Of a stretch of DNA of 64,000 nt, positions 28,098-38,408 are shown piece by piece (within the stretch, counting starts at the first letter, position 1; the number at the start of each line of letters is the position of its first letter). A program made the translations under genes and the position numbers. Under the pieces are notes generated by a model that saw only the letters and a program-made list of their open reading frames with translations, was not told the origin of the DNA and did not search any database. This stretch comes from Cyanobacterium sp. uoEpiScrs1 (GTDB taxonomy: Bacteria; Cyanobacteriota; Cyanobacteriia; Cyanobacteriales; Microcystaceae): NCBI RefSeq assembly GCF_947331815.1, contig NZ_OX373462.1:1103376-1167375 (forward strand), given 5' to 3'.

Positions 28098-28793
28098 TTA
28101 TTCCACAACAGGAGGCAATTCTTCAACAGCAAGTTCAGGACCCCCAATTCCTTCGGCAATACCGCCAGAAAGGCCAATTTGGAATTGGGTTAGGGTTGTA
28201 GCTGCTTGCTGTGCGTTTTCAGGCTTGAGGGTGAAAATTACGTTTCTAGTAGACGCATTTTCAGGATCTTGAGAAAGGAATATTACCCGTTCTCCATTAA
28301 CTCTTCCCACCAAGCTAGATTCGCTGAGTTGTGCTACTTGTTCGGGGGTAACTAAACCAAAGGCGTAGGAAAGATTGGTTAAGCGAGCACTAACGGTTTG
28401 ACAACGACTTTCAGGAATGTAAGCTCCATCAGGATGACTGGAAGGCAGGGTTGCTGTCCAAACCATCATAGGCTGTCCATCCAGACCATAATTAGCAGAG
28501 ATATCCTCTGTGGTATAAACAGGGTAGTGATCAGGATCCATTGTCTCCCGTACTGCTTTTTCCACAGTTGCGTAACTTCCATCCCCTTGAGCTTCACAAG
28601 AAAAAACAACTTTTTCTTGAACATGGGGAATCACTGCGCGGTTGCTGTCCCAATCCACAGTAGAAGGAAATCCTTCCGAAACCATGTTATACTGAGGGTA
28701 TTTAGGATGAGCTTGGGCTCCAGAAACTGCGCTTAGTAAGCCGAAGGTGGCTAATGCACTTGCCGCAACAACTTTAACTGAATTGTTAACCAT
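28098..28793 (-). CDS. COP23-domain secreted protein
   Basis: The 231-residue protein has a signal peptide (MVNNSVKVVAASALATFGLL, cleavage near AQA at about 27) and a COP23 domain with the two cysteines in EKVVFSCEAQ and ESRCQTVSARL. COP23 was described as a circadian-oscillating polypeptide of the unicellular diazotroph Synechococcus RF-1; its biochemical role is unknown. The phrase MVWTATLPSSHPDGAYIPESRC is typical of the family. The frame opens at TTG 28805, but GGAGG stands 6 bases ahead of ATG 28793, so I start there. The gene is alone, with a small hairpin (28871-28887) in its leader region. Confidence 0.85.
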   Translation of the reverse strand: MVNNSVKVVAASALATFGLLSAVSGAQAHPKYPQYNMVSEGFPSTVDWDSNRAVIPHVQEKVVFSCEAQGDGSYATVEKAVRETMDPDHYPVYTTEDISANYGLDGQPMMVWTATLPSSHPDGAYIPESRCQTVSARLTNLSYAFGLVTPEQVAQLSESSLVGRVNGERVIFLSQDPENASTRNVIFTLKPENAQQAATTLTQFQIGLSGGIAEGIGGPELAVEELPPVVE

Positions 28794-29189
28794 TTTGACC
28801 TCCAAAAAGTGTAAGAAGCAGTGATTAATAGCTACTGCTATATTTTTATAGAACTTCCCATTAGCTAAAAGGCTCTAGGAGAGCTCCACTTCCTCACCTC
28901 ACACATTACATCGTACAGGTCGTTAACCTACGCCCCTTGTCTATAACTATAATCATCTTAACCTTATAATTATGTTCAAAGTTTACAATCATAGCATTAT
29001 TTTACAATTGAGTTGAAAAGCTAAGATTTATTTTCTTAATTCAATTATATTGAATATAAGAAAAGCGCAGAGTTTGATTGTGGCGTACAACAAAGGAAAT
29101 ACTTAGAAAAATTAATATTAGCTTTATAGTTCAATAGAAAGAAAATAATATTTAAGAGTTACATTGAGTTCAAACTGGGAAAAAACCTT
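28794..29189. other. 396-bp divergent promoter region
   Basis: It separates the COP23 gene (minus) and the DUF2301 gene (plus). A short hairpin, GGCTCTAGGAGAGCTCC, lies at 28871-28887, within the leader of the COP23 gene. I see no other element. Confidence 0.55.
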
Positions 29190-29840
29190 ATGCAAACTAA
29201 ACTTGAGCAATTAGCTGTTTATCAAGGACAATTTGGAGACTTTACTATTACTCAAAATGATCGCATAGAGGTCATCATCTATCGTTTAGGGTTATGCTTT
29301 GCATCTCTCAACTTTGCTATTGCTACTCTGTCAGTATTGATTATTAGGGGACAACCCTGGGTACTAAATTTACTAACCCCATTATTCATAATGTTTACAG
29401 TAGGAGTAGGAATTAGTTTGGTAACTATTCACATTTATCTTCGCTCTCTTCATCGACTATTACAAGTATTTTGGGTAATTGGGACGATCATGACATTAAT
29501 TATTGCTCGGCAAAGTTCTGATCCTTTAGCCCTGTTTGTCTACAATCACCCTTCAACTCTATTCGGAATTGGTTTTACTTTTGCTGCTTTAACAGGGATC
29601 TTTTTTAAAGAAGCCTTTTGCTTTAATCGTTTGGAAACTAAGTTTCTATCCCTTTTAGTTCCTAGTCTTCTATTAGGTCATTTAACGGGGATTTTACCGG
29701 TTATAGTCGAAGAAGTTTTCTTGGCTAGTTGGGGATTATTGTTCATGATTTTTAGTTTACGGAAAGCAATTCAATCTATCCCTTCTGATATTGGTGATAA
29801 ATCTGTATTTGCCTATCTTAAAGAACAACGTTCTATATAA
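29190..29840 (+). CDS. DUF2301 integral membrane protein
   Basis: Function unknown. The 216-residue protein has six or seven membrane segments; the clearest are about residues 38-55, 62-88, 95-112, 127-145, 152-170 and 175-193. The sequence HPSTLFGIGFTFAALTGIFFKEAFCFNRLETKFL is typical of the DUF2301 family of cyanobacteria and plastids. A soluble N-terminus of about 28 residues (LAVYQGQFGDFTITQNDRIE) precedes the first helix. The start ATG has no strong Shine-Dalgarno sequence. It is a single gene; no neighbour suggests a role. Confidence 0.82.
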   Translation: MQTKLEQLAVYQGQFGDFTITQNDRIEVIIYRLGLCFASLNFAIATLSVLIIRGQPWVLNLLTPLFIMFTVGVGISLVTIHIYLRSLHRLLQVFWVIGTIMTLIIARQSSDPLALFVYNHPSTLFGIGFTFAALTGIFFKEAFCFNRLETKFLSLLVPSLLLGHLTGILPVIVEEVFLASWGLLFMIFSLRKAIQSIPSDIGDKSVFAYLKEQRSI

Positions 29841-30339
29841 TTTTATTGGTAACAAATAGGTCAGAAACGAAGTTGATTTTTAACTATAATTAACTATTTA
29901 AGGCTAGTTACATAGTCATATTCTAGAAGAGTGGCATTAAAATACTATTCATATTAGCTTATTTTAGAGATTAACAAGTAAAAAAGTTACCTTGTTAGGA
30001 TTGTAGTTAAAGACACATAGTCTAATACCGTGAATATTGTATCTTACCATCGATGAGTATATAAAATTTACATCTTGTGCTGTATTTTAATTTTAAAAAT
30101 ATACAATTTTAACACTTCTAATTATGTGTTTATCAACTACAGACATTGTTTCAGTGATTTTGTACTATCGTAATGAAGTCCCAAATATAAGTTTTTAAGA
30201 TAAAGGTATAAATATGTTTTTAACAGTCTGCAATAGCGATTTTTTAATCTATGGTATTACCGTCCTAATTTTTATCGATGCCTGACTAAAAGTACTGAAA
30301 ATTAGAGAGTTTTTAAGAGGGGAAAGTCAATACAATAAA
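29841..30339. other. 499-bp gap between convergent genes
   Basis: A stem TAACAAG/CTTGTTA with a bulge lies at 29972-29997. An ATG frame of 23 codons at 30214-30285 (MFLTVCNSDFLIYGITVLIF and on) is hydrophobic and has AAGG 8 bases ahead, so a tiny membrane peptide is possible but unproven. Confidence 0.5.
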
Positions 30340-31188
30340 TCACCCTTGACATTGCGGGCAAAAGTGAGTGGAACGCCCCCCCAATTTTAAACGCTCGATA
30401 GCTCTTCCACAAATTCGACAGGGTTTTCCTCTACGTCCATAGACCCAAGCCGTTCTACCATAATTACCATTGATTCCCGTTACTCCTCGAAAATCACTAA
30501 AAGTTGTTCCCCCTTTTTTAATAGCGTCTTTTAATACTTCAATGATTGACATTTTTAACTTTTGAAGTTGTTTGTATTCTAAATTTTTAGCCACTATAGT
30601 AGGTCGAATACCACTTTTAAATAATGCCTCATCTACATAAATATTTCCTAATCCCGCCACGATGCCTTGATCCAATAATAGGGTTTTGATATTGCATTTG
30701 CGAATTCTTAATTTTTCAGCGAGATAGTCTACAGAAAATTCTTTAGAAAAAGGTTCTGGACCCAATTTTTTTAGTCCTGTAATAACCGTTTCTAATTTTT
30801 TGTTTGGGGGAACAAACCATACTCTACCAAAAGTACGGATATCAACAAAACGTAATTCTTGACTCTCACCACAAAACAAACGTAAGCGCGTATGAGTTTG
30901 TATTGGTTCAAGTTTGTTCAACCATAATAACTGACCGGTCATTCTCAAATGAATACCTAAAAAACCTCCATTTTTACCAGAGCCTTTTCTCAATCTTCCT
31001 AATAAATATTTTCCCCTTCTTTCCCATCTGTCAATGGTGACATTGGTGATATTGGACCAAAATTCTGTAACTGATAAAGGATAAGCAAGGGTACGACTTA
31101 ATAATACTTCACCCCCCTTGATTTTTGTCCCTAAAGTCAATTGATTGAGACCTTGACGAACAGTTTCTACTTCAGGAAGTTCTGGCAC
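30340..31188 (-). CDS. mutM: Formamidopyrimidine-DNA glycosylase
   Basis: MutM (Fpg) removes 8-oxoguanine and ring-opened purines and cuts the abasic strand. The N-terminus MPELPEVETVRQGL supplies the catalytic Pro and Glu right after the start Met. The H2TH region is LLLDQGIVAGLGNIYVDEALF, and the C-terminal zinc finger is CRICGRAIERLKLGGRSTHFCPQC. The start codon is GTG at 31188; the Met is removed in the family so that Pro becomes the nucleophile. Length (282) is normal. A palindrome overlaps the promoter (31205-31225), and oxidative damage in a diazotroph gives a reason for control, though that is inference. Confidence 0.97.
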   Translation of the reverse strand: MPELPEVETVRQGLNQLTLGTKIKGGEVLLSRTLAYPLSVTEFWSNITNVTIDRWERRGKYLLGRLRKGSGKNGGFLGIHLRMTGQLLWLNKLEPIQTHTRLRLFCGESQELRFVDIRTFGRVWFVPPNKKLETVITGLKKLGPEPFSKEFSVDYLAEKLRIRKCNIKTLLLDQGIVAGLGNIYVDEALFKSGIRPTIVAKNLEYKQLQKLKMSIIEVLKDAIKKGGTTFSDFRGVTGINGNYGRTAWVYGRRGKPCRICGRAIERLKLGGRSTHFCPQCQG

Positions 31189-31204
31189 AATTTTATTCTA
31201 AACA

Positions 31205-31228
31205 AATATGGTCATTGACCATATTATA
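31205..31228 (-). promoter_or_regulatory. mutM promoter with overlapping 21-base palindrome
   Basis: On the minus strand a TATAAT box (31228-31223) stands about 35 bases ahead of the mutM GTG. A palindrome with 10-base arms AATATGGTCA/TGACCATATT and one central base covers 31205-31225, overlapping the box and the likely transcription start. This is the position of a repressor operator. A repeated TATAGTAC lies just upstream. Confidence 0.5.
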
Positions 31229-31732
31229 GTACAGCTATAGTACTTTTGTTTAAGAGTATTCCCTTTATATTTTTCCTTAGTATTCTAAAAAATAATTTAT
31301 GCTACAGTAAAAGCTAATTTTTGTCCTTAGATGATAGAGCTAGATTATATATATAATATTTTGCTCAAAATACCAGGATTAAAAAGCAAAATTAGACAAC
31401 TTAAGTTATAAATTTGAGTGATTGATTTTATCCGGCTTCGGTTAGGAAATACATTATCAGCTTTAGCTACCATAATTACCTATTTGCTGCGTAGAATCTA
31501 TTTACTTCTAAGAATCTAATATAAAAAGTATTTTTTTAAGGAATTTTTTTAAAGAATAATTTTATGTTTAAAAAATTGGTCGAAAACTAGGCAGTTGCAG
31601 CAGAAAATCAGCAGTTAAGAATGACCTGAATAGGTTAGGTAGTTTAAAACAGATACCTTTTCATGGTATCATTGCTGACGGTTCGCTATTGGTTTCATGG
31701 ATTGATCCTAATAGCTTAATCTGCCTGAAACT
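31226..31732. other. 507-bp gap upstream of the atp operon
   Basis: It should hold the operon promoter. Two short relic-like frames are seen: 26 codons from 31331 (MIELDYIYNILLKIPGLKSK and on) and, near 31563, MFKKLVEN, a stop, then AVAAENQQLRMT. Neither can be identified. Confidence 0.5.
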
Positions 31733-32155
31733 ATGCCTGTAATTGATCGTCAAACCCCGACGGCTGAAACCGTTTTACCCTCAGTTAATCCCATGAGAGA
31801 TTATTATCAGTTGCAACGCACTTTGTTGTTATTGAGTTTATCTCTGACAGGGGTTATTTTTATCTTTGTCTGGATTGCCTATTCTTTAGACGTAGCTCTT
31901 AACTATTTGGTAGGAGCTTTTGTCGGTATTGTTTATTTAAAACTGTTAGCCGAAGATGTAGCGCAACTCGGTTTAGTCAATAAACGAATGGGAACTAGAG
32001 GGATAGGATTGTTTGTGATTTTGATTTTTGTGGCTAGTCAATGGCATAGAATGCACATACTCCCAGCTTTCCTGGGGTTTCTGACTTATAAAGCCGCCAT
32101 AATTACCTATATGCTCCAAAGTGTTTTGACACCAGGATCTGAGCCAAGGTATTAG
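31733..32155 (+). CDS. atp1: ATP synthase subunit I (Atp1/UncI)
   Basis: The 140-residue membrane protein has four hydrophobic segments (about residues 28-48, 52-70, 86-103 and 108-128). It is encoded first in the atp operon, as subunit I is in most bacteria. The family helps build the c ring or aids Mg uptake for the enzyme; it is not part of the final complex. The C-terminus PGSEPRY is typical of cyanobacterial Atp1. A gap of 56 bp separates it from atpB. Confidence 0.88.
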   Translation: MPVIDRQTPTAETVLPSVNPMRDYYQLQRTLLLLSLSLTGVIFIFVWIAYSLDVALNYLVGAFVGIVYLKLLAEDVAQLGLVNKRMGTRGIGLFVILIFVASQWHRMHILPAFLGFLTYKAAIITYMLQSVLTPGSEPRY

Positions 32156-32211
32156 GGCCTCGAGGAAATTAACCATTCTCGTATTCTGATTAAGTAAATA
32201 AATCTCACCGA

Positions 32212-32958
32212 ATGACAATGTTAGATGGTTTGAGTTTTGTACAAACATTTCCTCTTGCTTCATTAGAGGTCGGTCAGCATTGGTACTGGGAAATTGGTAA
32301 CTATCGGGTACATGGACAAGTATTCATGACCTCTTGGTTTGTCATTAGCCTCTTGGTGATCGCATCCTTAGCTGCTACTCGAAATGTGCAACGTATTCCC
32401 AGTGGAATGCAAAATTTCATGGAGTATGTTCTGGAATTTTTGCGAGACCTGGCTAAAAACCAATTGGGAGAAAGGGAATATCGGCCTTGGTTGCCCTTCA
32501 TTGGAACCTTGTTTCTATTTATCTTTGTCTCCAACTGGTCAGGTGCGTTAGTTCCTTGGGCGTTAATTGAAATACCAAAAGGAGAATTAGCTGCTCCTAC
32601 CAACGATATTAATACTACCGTTGCGTTAGCACTACTAACTTCTCTAGCGTACTTCTACGCTGGTCTAAGCAAGAAAGGATTGAGCTATTTTTCCCACTAT
32701 GTAGAGCCAATTCCAGTTCTTTTACCCATTAAAATCTTAGAAGATTTTACCAAACCCTTATCCCTAAGCTTTCGTTTATTCGGAAACATTCTCGCTGATG
32801 AATTAGTGGTAGCAGTATTGGTCTTCTTAGTACCTTTGTTCATTCCCTTACCCATTATGGCCTTAGGGTTGTTTACTAGTGCGATTCAAGCCTTAGTATT
32901 TGCTACCTTAGCAGGAGCCTATATTCACGAGGCGATTGAATCTGAAGAAGGACATTGA
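32212..32958 (+). CDS. atpB: ATP synthase F0 subunit a
   Basis: Subunit a forms the two proton half-channels facing the c ring. The 248-residue protein has five or six long membrane helices and the invariant segment [19 protein letters not shown] with the essential Arg, followed by the conserved [16 protein letters not shown]. The N-terminal periplasmic part is short, as usual in cyanobacteria and chloroplasts. Note that plant nomenclature calls this atpI. It is the second gene of the operon, followed by a 301-bp spacer before the c subunit. Confidence 0.97.
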   Translation: MTMLDGLSFVQTFPLASLEVGQHWYWEIGNYRVHGQVFMTSWFVISLLVIASLAATRNVQRIPSGMQNFMEYVLEFLRDLAKNQLGEREYRPWLPFIGTLFLFIFVSNWSGALVPWALIEIPKGELAAPTNDINTTVALALLTSLAYFYAGLSKKGLSYFSHYVEPIPVLLPIKILEDFTKPLSLSFRLFGNILADELVVAVLVFLVPLFIPLPIMALGLFTSAIQALVFATLAGAYIHEAIESEEGH

Positions 32959-33505
<547 letters not shown>

Positions 33506-33517
33506 GCGGTTTTGAAA

Positions 33518-33679
33518 CAGTAGAGACGCGTGCTATGTGAAGGCAAAAAGCGAAAAGAGACGATACGAGCTTTACTGCTTTTACTAATGTCAACTTAGAT
33601 AATATCGGGTGTAGTAAATCTAGCAAGTTCTGTATTAACCTAGTCACTTGTGACTTCAATCATCGTCTCGTCTCTACTG
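33518..33679 (+). repeat. Distant inverted repeat in the spacer between subunits c and b'
   Basis: CAGTAGAGACG (33518-33528) is exactly complementary to CGTCTCTACTG (33669-33679). Inside it AGAGACGAT (33556-33564) can pair with ATCGTCT at 33662-33668, giving a competing fold. This would be a structured 3' end for the c-subunit message and may set its level against b'. Confidence 0.6.
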
Positions 33680-33762
33680 ATTTCTCCATCATGCCAACCA
33701 AAGATTTGTTAGCCTATTGGATTTTTTTGTTTTGACTAAAATATCAATGGGAACCGTAGAAA

Positions 33763-34194
33763 ATGTTTGATTTTGATGCAACTATGCCTTTAATGGCTTT
33801 GCAATTTGTTCTCTTGACGGTTGTCCTTAATGGGATTTTTTACAAGCCCTTAAATAAGGCATTGGACGAGCGGGCAGATTATATTCGTCAAAAAGAGACT
33901 GACGAAAAAGAACGTTTGGCTAAGGCTAAGGAATTAGCGCAAGAATATGAAATGCAGCTTGCTGATGCGCGTAAGCAGTCTCAAAAAGTAATAGCTCAAG
34001 CTCAGGCGAACGCACAAAAAATTGCAGCCCAATCTTTTGCTAATGCTCAACGAGAAGCTCAAGAAGAAAAAGAAAAAGCCGCCCAAGAAATAGCCAAACA
34101 ACGCCAAGAAGCACTGGGTGTTCTAGAACAACAGGTTGATGTCCTGAGCCGTCAAATCCTAGAAAAACTTCTAGGGACTGAATTTGTAAATTAA
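33763..34194 (+). CDS. atpG: ATP synthase F0 subunit b'
   Basis: The b' subunit is the second peripheral-stalk protein found in cyanobacteria and other phototrophs. The 143-residue protein has one N-terminal membrane helix (residues 6-24, [19 protein letters not shown]) and then a long charged helix with many Ala/Gln/Glu/Lys residues that pairs with b as a coiled coil. Cyanobacteria call the gene atpG. It lies between c and b, 37 bp before b. Confidence 0.94.
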   Translation: MFDFDATMPLMALQFVLLTVVLNGIFYKPLNKALDERADYIRQKETDEKERLAKAKELAQEYEMQLADARKQSQKVIAQAQANAQKIAAQSFANAQREAQEEKEKAAQEIAKQRQEALGVLEQQVDVLSRQILEKLLGTEFVN

Positions 34195-34231
34195 ATCTAC
34201 CATCGATTGAGTTTTCACTAGCAAAATACGT

Positions 34232-34768
34232 ATGATCGATTCTTTTTTTATATTAGCTACAGAAGCCCATGAGGTTAGTACAGGCGGGTTCGGTTTAGAT
34301 TTTAATCTTCTGGAAACGAACTTTGTGAACCTTGCTATTCTCATTGTACTGTTGGTGTTCTACGGCGGCAAAGTTTTGGGAAATATCCTGAATGAACGGC
34401 GATTGCAGATTGCTAATGCTATTCAAGAAGCTGAGGAGCGTCAACGCAAAGCAGCCACTGCTTTGGGAACAGAACAACAAAAATTGACGCAGGCTCAAGC
34501 TGAAGCTGAACGAATTTATCAAAGGGCTAAGGATAGAGCCACCACTCTAGCCAGCGAAATTGCTGAAAGAAGTAGGCAAGATATAGAACGTCTTAAAGAA
34601 ACGGCTGCAGCTGACCTCAGTAGTGAGCAAGAACGAGTTATTGCTCAATTGAAAAAACAAATTGCCCAAATGGCCCTTAATAAGGCGGAAAACCAACTCA
34701 AAGAACAGGTCAATGAAGATATGCAACACCAATTAATTGACCGTAGTATTACTCAATTAGGAGGTTAA
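34232..34768 (+). CDS. atpF: ATP synthase F0 subunit b
   Basis: The 178-residue subunit has one membrane segment (about residues 30-47, FVNLAILIVLLVFYGGKV) after an N-terminal leader, and then a long coiled-coil helix that spans the peripheral stalk to the delta subunit. The family pattern NLLETNFVNLAILIVLLVFYG is typical of cyanobacteria. It is followed by the delta gene after only 3 bp, a sign of coupled translation. Confidence 0.95.
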   Translation: MIDSFFILATEAHEVSTGGFGLDFNLLETNFVNLAILIVLLVFYGGKVLGNILNERRLQIANAIQEAEERQRKAATALGTEQQKLTQAQAEAERIYQRAKDRATTLASEIAERSRQDIERLKETAAADLSSEQERVIAQLKKQIAQMALNKAENQLKEQVNEDMQHQLIDRSITQLGG

Positions 34769-34771
34769 TTA

Positions 34772-35329
34772 ATGAAAGGTTCCCTCGTTAGTATTGCGAT
34801 TGCTGAACCTTACGCTCAGGCGTTAATGTCAGTAGCCTTAAGCTACAATCTCACCGATGCCTTTGGGAAGGAATGTCGGTCTTTACTTGCCTTATTGGAA
34901 AAATCTCCTGATTTGGAAGAATTTATTGCTTCCCCAGTAATCAAAGAAACAGATAAAAAAACTGTTTTGAGACAAATGATGGGGGAAGAAGCTAATCTTT
35001 ATCTACTCAATTTTGTAATGTTATTGGTGGATAAGCGGCGGATTATCTTCCTTGAACAAATTTGCCAGCAATATCTTAAGCTTTTACGCAAGTTGACCAA
35101 TACTGTCTTAGCCGAAGTTACTTCAGCTAAAGAATTGAACAACGAACAAAGTGAGTCTGTAGCAAACAAAATCGGAGAACTTACTGGTGCGAAAGGCGTG
35201 GAAATCAAAACAAAAATTGATCCTGATTTGATTGGGGGTATCACTATTAAAGTAGGGTCTCAAGTTTTTGATGCCAGCCTTCGAGGACAACTACGCCGTG
35301 TCAGTCTTAGCCTAGGCGGTATCGCTTAG
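34772..35329 (+). CDS. atpH: ATP synthase F1 subunit delta
   Basis: The 185-residue delta subunit caps the catalytic head and connects it to the stalk. It has the N-terminal six-helix domain ([18 protein letters not shown]) and the C-terminal motif [34 protein letters not shown], which matches the family signature. The start follows the end of subunit b by 3 bp, and GGAGG is in the last codons of that gene. Length is normal. Confidence 0.96.
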   Translation: MKGSLVSIAIAEPYAQALMSVALSYNLTDAFGKECRSLLALLEKSPDLEEFIASPVIKETDKKTVLRQMMGEEANLYLLNFVMLLVDKRRIIFLEQICQQYLKLLRKLTNTVLAEVTSAKELNNEQSESVANKIGELTGAKGVEIKTKIDPDLIGGITIKVGSQVFDASLRGQLRRVSLSLGGIA

Positions 35330-35377
35330 GTGATTTGTGTTTCATTGTATTCATTCGACTTCTAGAACAATTAAACT

Positions 35378-36889
35378 ATGGTTAGCATCAGACCCGACGA
35401 AATCAGCAGCATTATTCGCCAGCAAATTGAATCCTACGATCAGACTGTCACGGTTTCTAATGTAGGAACCGTGCTTCAGGTAGGTGATGGAACTGCCCGT
35501 ATTTATGGCTTAGAACAAGCCATGGCGGGAGAACTCCTCGAATTTGAGGATGGAACTATCGGAATCGCTCTCAACCTTGAAGAAGATAATGTTGGGGCCG
35601 TGTTAATGGGAACCGGTCTCGATATTCAGGAGGGAAGTACCGTTAAAGCCACCGGAAAAATTGCCCAAGTTCCTGTGGGGGAAGCAATGATAGGACGGGT
35701 GGTTGATTCCCTAGGTCGCCCTATTGATGGTAAAGGAGATATCAATACTTCTGAAACTGGCTTGATAGAATCAATGGCTCCTGGAATTGTTGCTCGCAAA
35801 TCTGTTTGTGAACCAATGCAAACGGGAATTACAGCGATTGATGCAATGATCCCTGTAGGACGGGGACAACGAGAATTAATTATAGGTGATCGCAAAACAG
35901 GAAAAACAGCAATTGCGATTGATACTATCATTAATCAGAAGTCTGAAGATGTGATATGTGTCTATGTGGCAATAGGACAAAAAGCATCTACTGTTGCCCA
36001 GGTAATAGGAACCCTCGAGGATAATGGCGCGATGGATTATACTGTCGTCGTTGCCGCCAACGCAAATGATCCAGCCACATTACAGTACCTAGCTCCCTAT
36101 ACAGGTGCCACTATTGCTGAATACTTTATGTATAAAGGCAAGGCTACCCTAATTATTTATGATGACCTCTCCAAACAAGCTCAAGCTTACCGTCAGTTAT
36201 CTTTATTACTAAAACGTCCTCCTGGTAGAGAAGCTTATCCTGGAGATGTATTCTACATCCACTCTCGCTTATTAGAACGTGCTGCAAAACTGAGTGATGA
36301 GCTTGGTGGAGGGAGTATGACGGCATTACCAGTGATTGAAACCCAAGCGGGTGACGTTTCTGCTTATATTCCTACCAACGTAATCTCCATCACTGACGGA
36401 CAGATCTTTCTTTCTAGTGATTTGTTCAACTCAGGTTTCCGTCCAGCTATTAATGCGGGTATTTCGGTAAGTAGAGTAGGGTCTGCGGCTCAAACTAAGG
36501 CCATGAAAAAAGTTGCTGGTAAATTAAAGCTAGAATTGGCACAATTTGCTGAATTGGAAGCTTTTTCCCAGTTTGCCTCTGACTTAGATGCTGCGACTCA
36601 GGCCCAACTGTCACGGGGTCAACGGTTACGTCAAGTGTTGAAACAACCCGAAAATTCTCCTTTAGCCGTGTGGGAACAGGTAGCAATTTCCTATGCAGGC
36701 TTGAATGGTTATCTTGATGAAGTTGCTGTGGAGAAGGTGCCCGAATTTACTATGGGACTACGGAATTATATCAAGACCAGTAAAACTAAATTTACTGAGA
36801 TCATTGGAGCAGAGAAAAAGCTCACCGATGAAGCAGAAAGCCTCCTCAAAGAAGCTATTGGGGAATATAAACAGGCTTTTGCAGTGTAA
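35378..36889 (+). CDS. atpA: ATP synthase F1 subunit alpha
   Basis: Alpha carries the non-catalytic nucleotide sites of the F1 head. The 503-residue protein has the P loop GDRKTGKT at residues 170-177, the arginine-finger segment and the signature [17 protein letters not shown]. The N-terminal [18 protein letters not shown] is typical. No key residue is missing. Beta and epsilon are not in this operon: in cyanobacteria they form a second operon elsewhere. Confidence 0.98.
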   Translation: MVSIRPDEISSIIRQQIESYDQTVTVSNVGTVLQVGDGTARIYGLEQAMAGELLEFEDGTIGIALNLEEDNVGAVLMGTGLDIQEGSTVKATGKIAQVPVGEAMIGRVVDSLGRPIDGKGDINTSETGLIESMAPGIVARKSVCEPMQTGITAIDAMIPVGRGQRELIIGDRKTGKTAIAIDTIINQKSEDVICVYVAIGQKASTVAQVIGTLEDNGAMDYTVVVAANANDPATLQYLAPYTGATIAEYFMYKGKATLIIYDDLSKQAQAYRQLSLLLKRPPGREAYPGDVFYIHSRLLERAAKLSDELGGGSMTALPVIETQAGDVSAYIPTNVISITDGQIFLSSDLFNSGFRPAINAGISVSRVGSAAQTKAMKKVAGKLKLELAQFAELEAFSQFASDLDAATQAQLSRGQRLRQVLKQPENSPLAVWEQVAISYAGLNGYLDEVAVEKVPEFTMGLRNYIKTSKTKFTEIIGAEKKLTDEAESLLKEAIGEYKQAFAV

Positions 36890-36982
36890 TTTACCATAAG
36901 TTAGTGGTTAGTCATTCTCTGATCAGATAAAAGGAAGACTAACCACCCACTACCTCTTATGAATAATTAATCCAAAAAAAAT

Positions 36983-37927
36983 ATGCCTAACCTCAAAGCT
37001 ATCCGTGATCGGATTCAATCCGTCAAAAATACAAAAAAAATTACCGAGGCTATGCGTCTGGTAGCTGCTGCTAAGGTTCGCCGTGCTCAAGAACAGGTAA
37101 TGTCTACTCGTCCCTTTGCTGATGATTTAGCTAATGTTCTTTATAATCTGCTCAACCGTCTCAAGTATGAGGAGGTCGATTTACCCCTATTGAAGCAAAG
37201 ACAGGTGAAAACTGTAGCGATAGTTGTTGTTACAGGTGATCGAGGATTATGTGGTGGCTACAATTCTTATGTGATTCGTCGTGCAGAACAACGCCAAAAA
37301 GAATTAGAAGCTCAAGGACTTGATTATTGCTACATAACTATTGGACGTAAAGCGACCCAATATTTTTCCCATCGTAATGCCCCTATCTTAACTAAGTATA
37401 CGGGATTAAATCAAATTCCTACAGCTGACGAAGCTGGGTCTATTTCCGATGAGTTACTATCTTTATTCTTGTCAGAAACAGTTGACCGAGTGGAGTTAAT
37501 TTACACTCGTTTTGTTTCTTTGATAAGTTCTCGTCCTGTGGTTCAAACCTTATTACCATTAACCCTTCAGGGATTAGAAGTTGAAGATGATGAAATATTT
37601 CGCTTAATTACCCGTGAAGGGAGATTAAGTATGGAAAGGGAGACAGTCGTTCAAGAGCTCGAGAGCTTCCCTCAAGATATGATCTTTGAACAAGATCCTC
37701 TGCAAATTCTTGATTCTTTGTTACCTTTGTATATTAATAACCAATTACTCAGAGGATTGCAAGAAGCATCGGCAAGTGAATTAGCAGCTCGGATGACGGC
37801 GATGAGTAATGCGAGTGATAATGCTGGTCAGTTAATTGGAAGTCTAACGTTGTCTTACAATAAAGCGCGTCAAGCAGCAATTACTCAACAGTTAATGGAA
37901 GTGGTTGCCGGTGCTAATGCTTTGTAG
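36983..37927 (+). CDS. atpC: ATP synthase F1 subunit gamma
   Basis: Gamma is the central rotor shaft. The 314-residue protein has the two terminal coiled-coil helices ([38 protein letters not shown] and [28 protein letters not shown]). It also has the insert typical of cyanobacteria and chloroplasts (about 198-225, [16 protein letters not shown]), without the chloroplast redox cysteine pair. It is called atpC in cyanobacteria and chloroplasts, atpG in E. coli. It ends the operon; a terminator and a long hairpin follow. Confidence 0.96.
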   Translation: MPNLKAIRDRIQSVKNTKKITEAMRLVAAAKVRRAQEQVMSTRPFADDLANVLYNLLNRLKYEEVDLPLLKQRQVKTVAIVVVTGDRGLCGGYNSYVIRRAEQRQKELEAQGLDYCYITIGRKATQYFSHRNAPILTKYTGLNQIPTADEAGSISDELLSLFLSETVDRVELIYTRFVSLISSRPVVQTLLPLTLQGLEVEDDEIFRLITREGRLSMERETVVQELESFPQDMIFEQDPLQILDSLLPLYINNQLLRGLQEASASELAARMTAMSNASDNAGQLIGSLTLSYNKARQAAITQQLMEVVAGANAL

Positions 37928-37960
37928 GAATTAATTATTAGAACAATTCGACACTCTTCT

Positions 37961-37996
37961 GAGCGTTTAGAAATTTTTCTAGACGCTCGCTCTTTT
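37961..37996 (+). terminator. Terminator of the atp operon
   Basis: GAGCGTTTAGA and TCTAGACGCTC pair with one wobble around a short A/T loop, 33 bp after the gamma stop, and gctctttt follows. It fits an intrinsic terminator. Confidence 0.75.
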
Positions 37997-38408
37997 AAAA
38001 CAAAGAAAACACCTGAGGGACTCTATTATCTTGATGATACAACTTCATAAGTTCCCCTTTGATTTTTAACTCTTATATATATAAAAGTTGAAAATCAAAG
38101 GAGAACTTATATTTATTTGAATAAATAACTTTTTCCAAACTATGATGCATACAACAGCTATTTAAATTAACTGGATAAATTGACTATTAATTTTATATAT
38201 TAGAATTATAAATATTAAATACTAATTATAATTGATGATATCAACATCCCCATAAATATTAAACAACAAATCTCATATATAATCTCGTTAAAAGCTAGTA
38301 AAACCTAATCTGAGAAATTATAAGACTCAAATAGAATCTCTGATTTAGATGGGATAATTAACGTCACAATATACAATATGAAGGGATAGTTCTAAAATAA
38401 AAACAGTT
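37997..38408. other. 412-bp gap upstream of deoC
   Basis: It starts with a long imperfect hairpin (38049-38108). The rest is AT-rich and carries the deoC promoter region. No open frame looks coding. Confidence 0.6.
38049..38108. repeat. Long hairpin, 26-bp arms with three mismatches or wobbles
   Basis: Arms 38049-38074 and 38083-38108 enclose atatatat. It comes 122 bp after the gamma stop, beyond the terminator, so it is a second structure behind the atp operon. Confidence 0.85.

Noticed and set aside
28889..28915. cttcctcacctcacac, similar to the Yfr1 small-RNA core
   Set aside because: The core ACTCCTCACAC is not matched exactly and I see no flanking hairpins as in Yfr1; it is also in the leader region of the COP23 gene.
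30214..30285. 23-codon hydrophobic ATG frame with AAGG ahead
   Set aside because: Too short to separate from chance without homologues; mentioned in the gap entry only.
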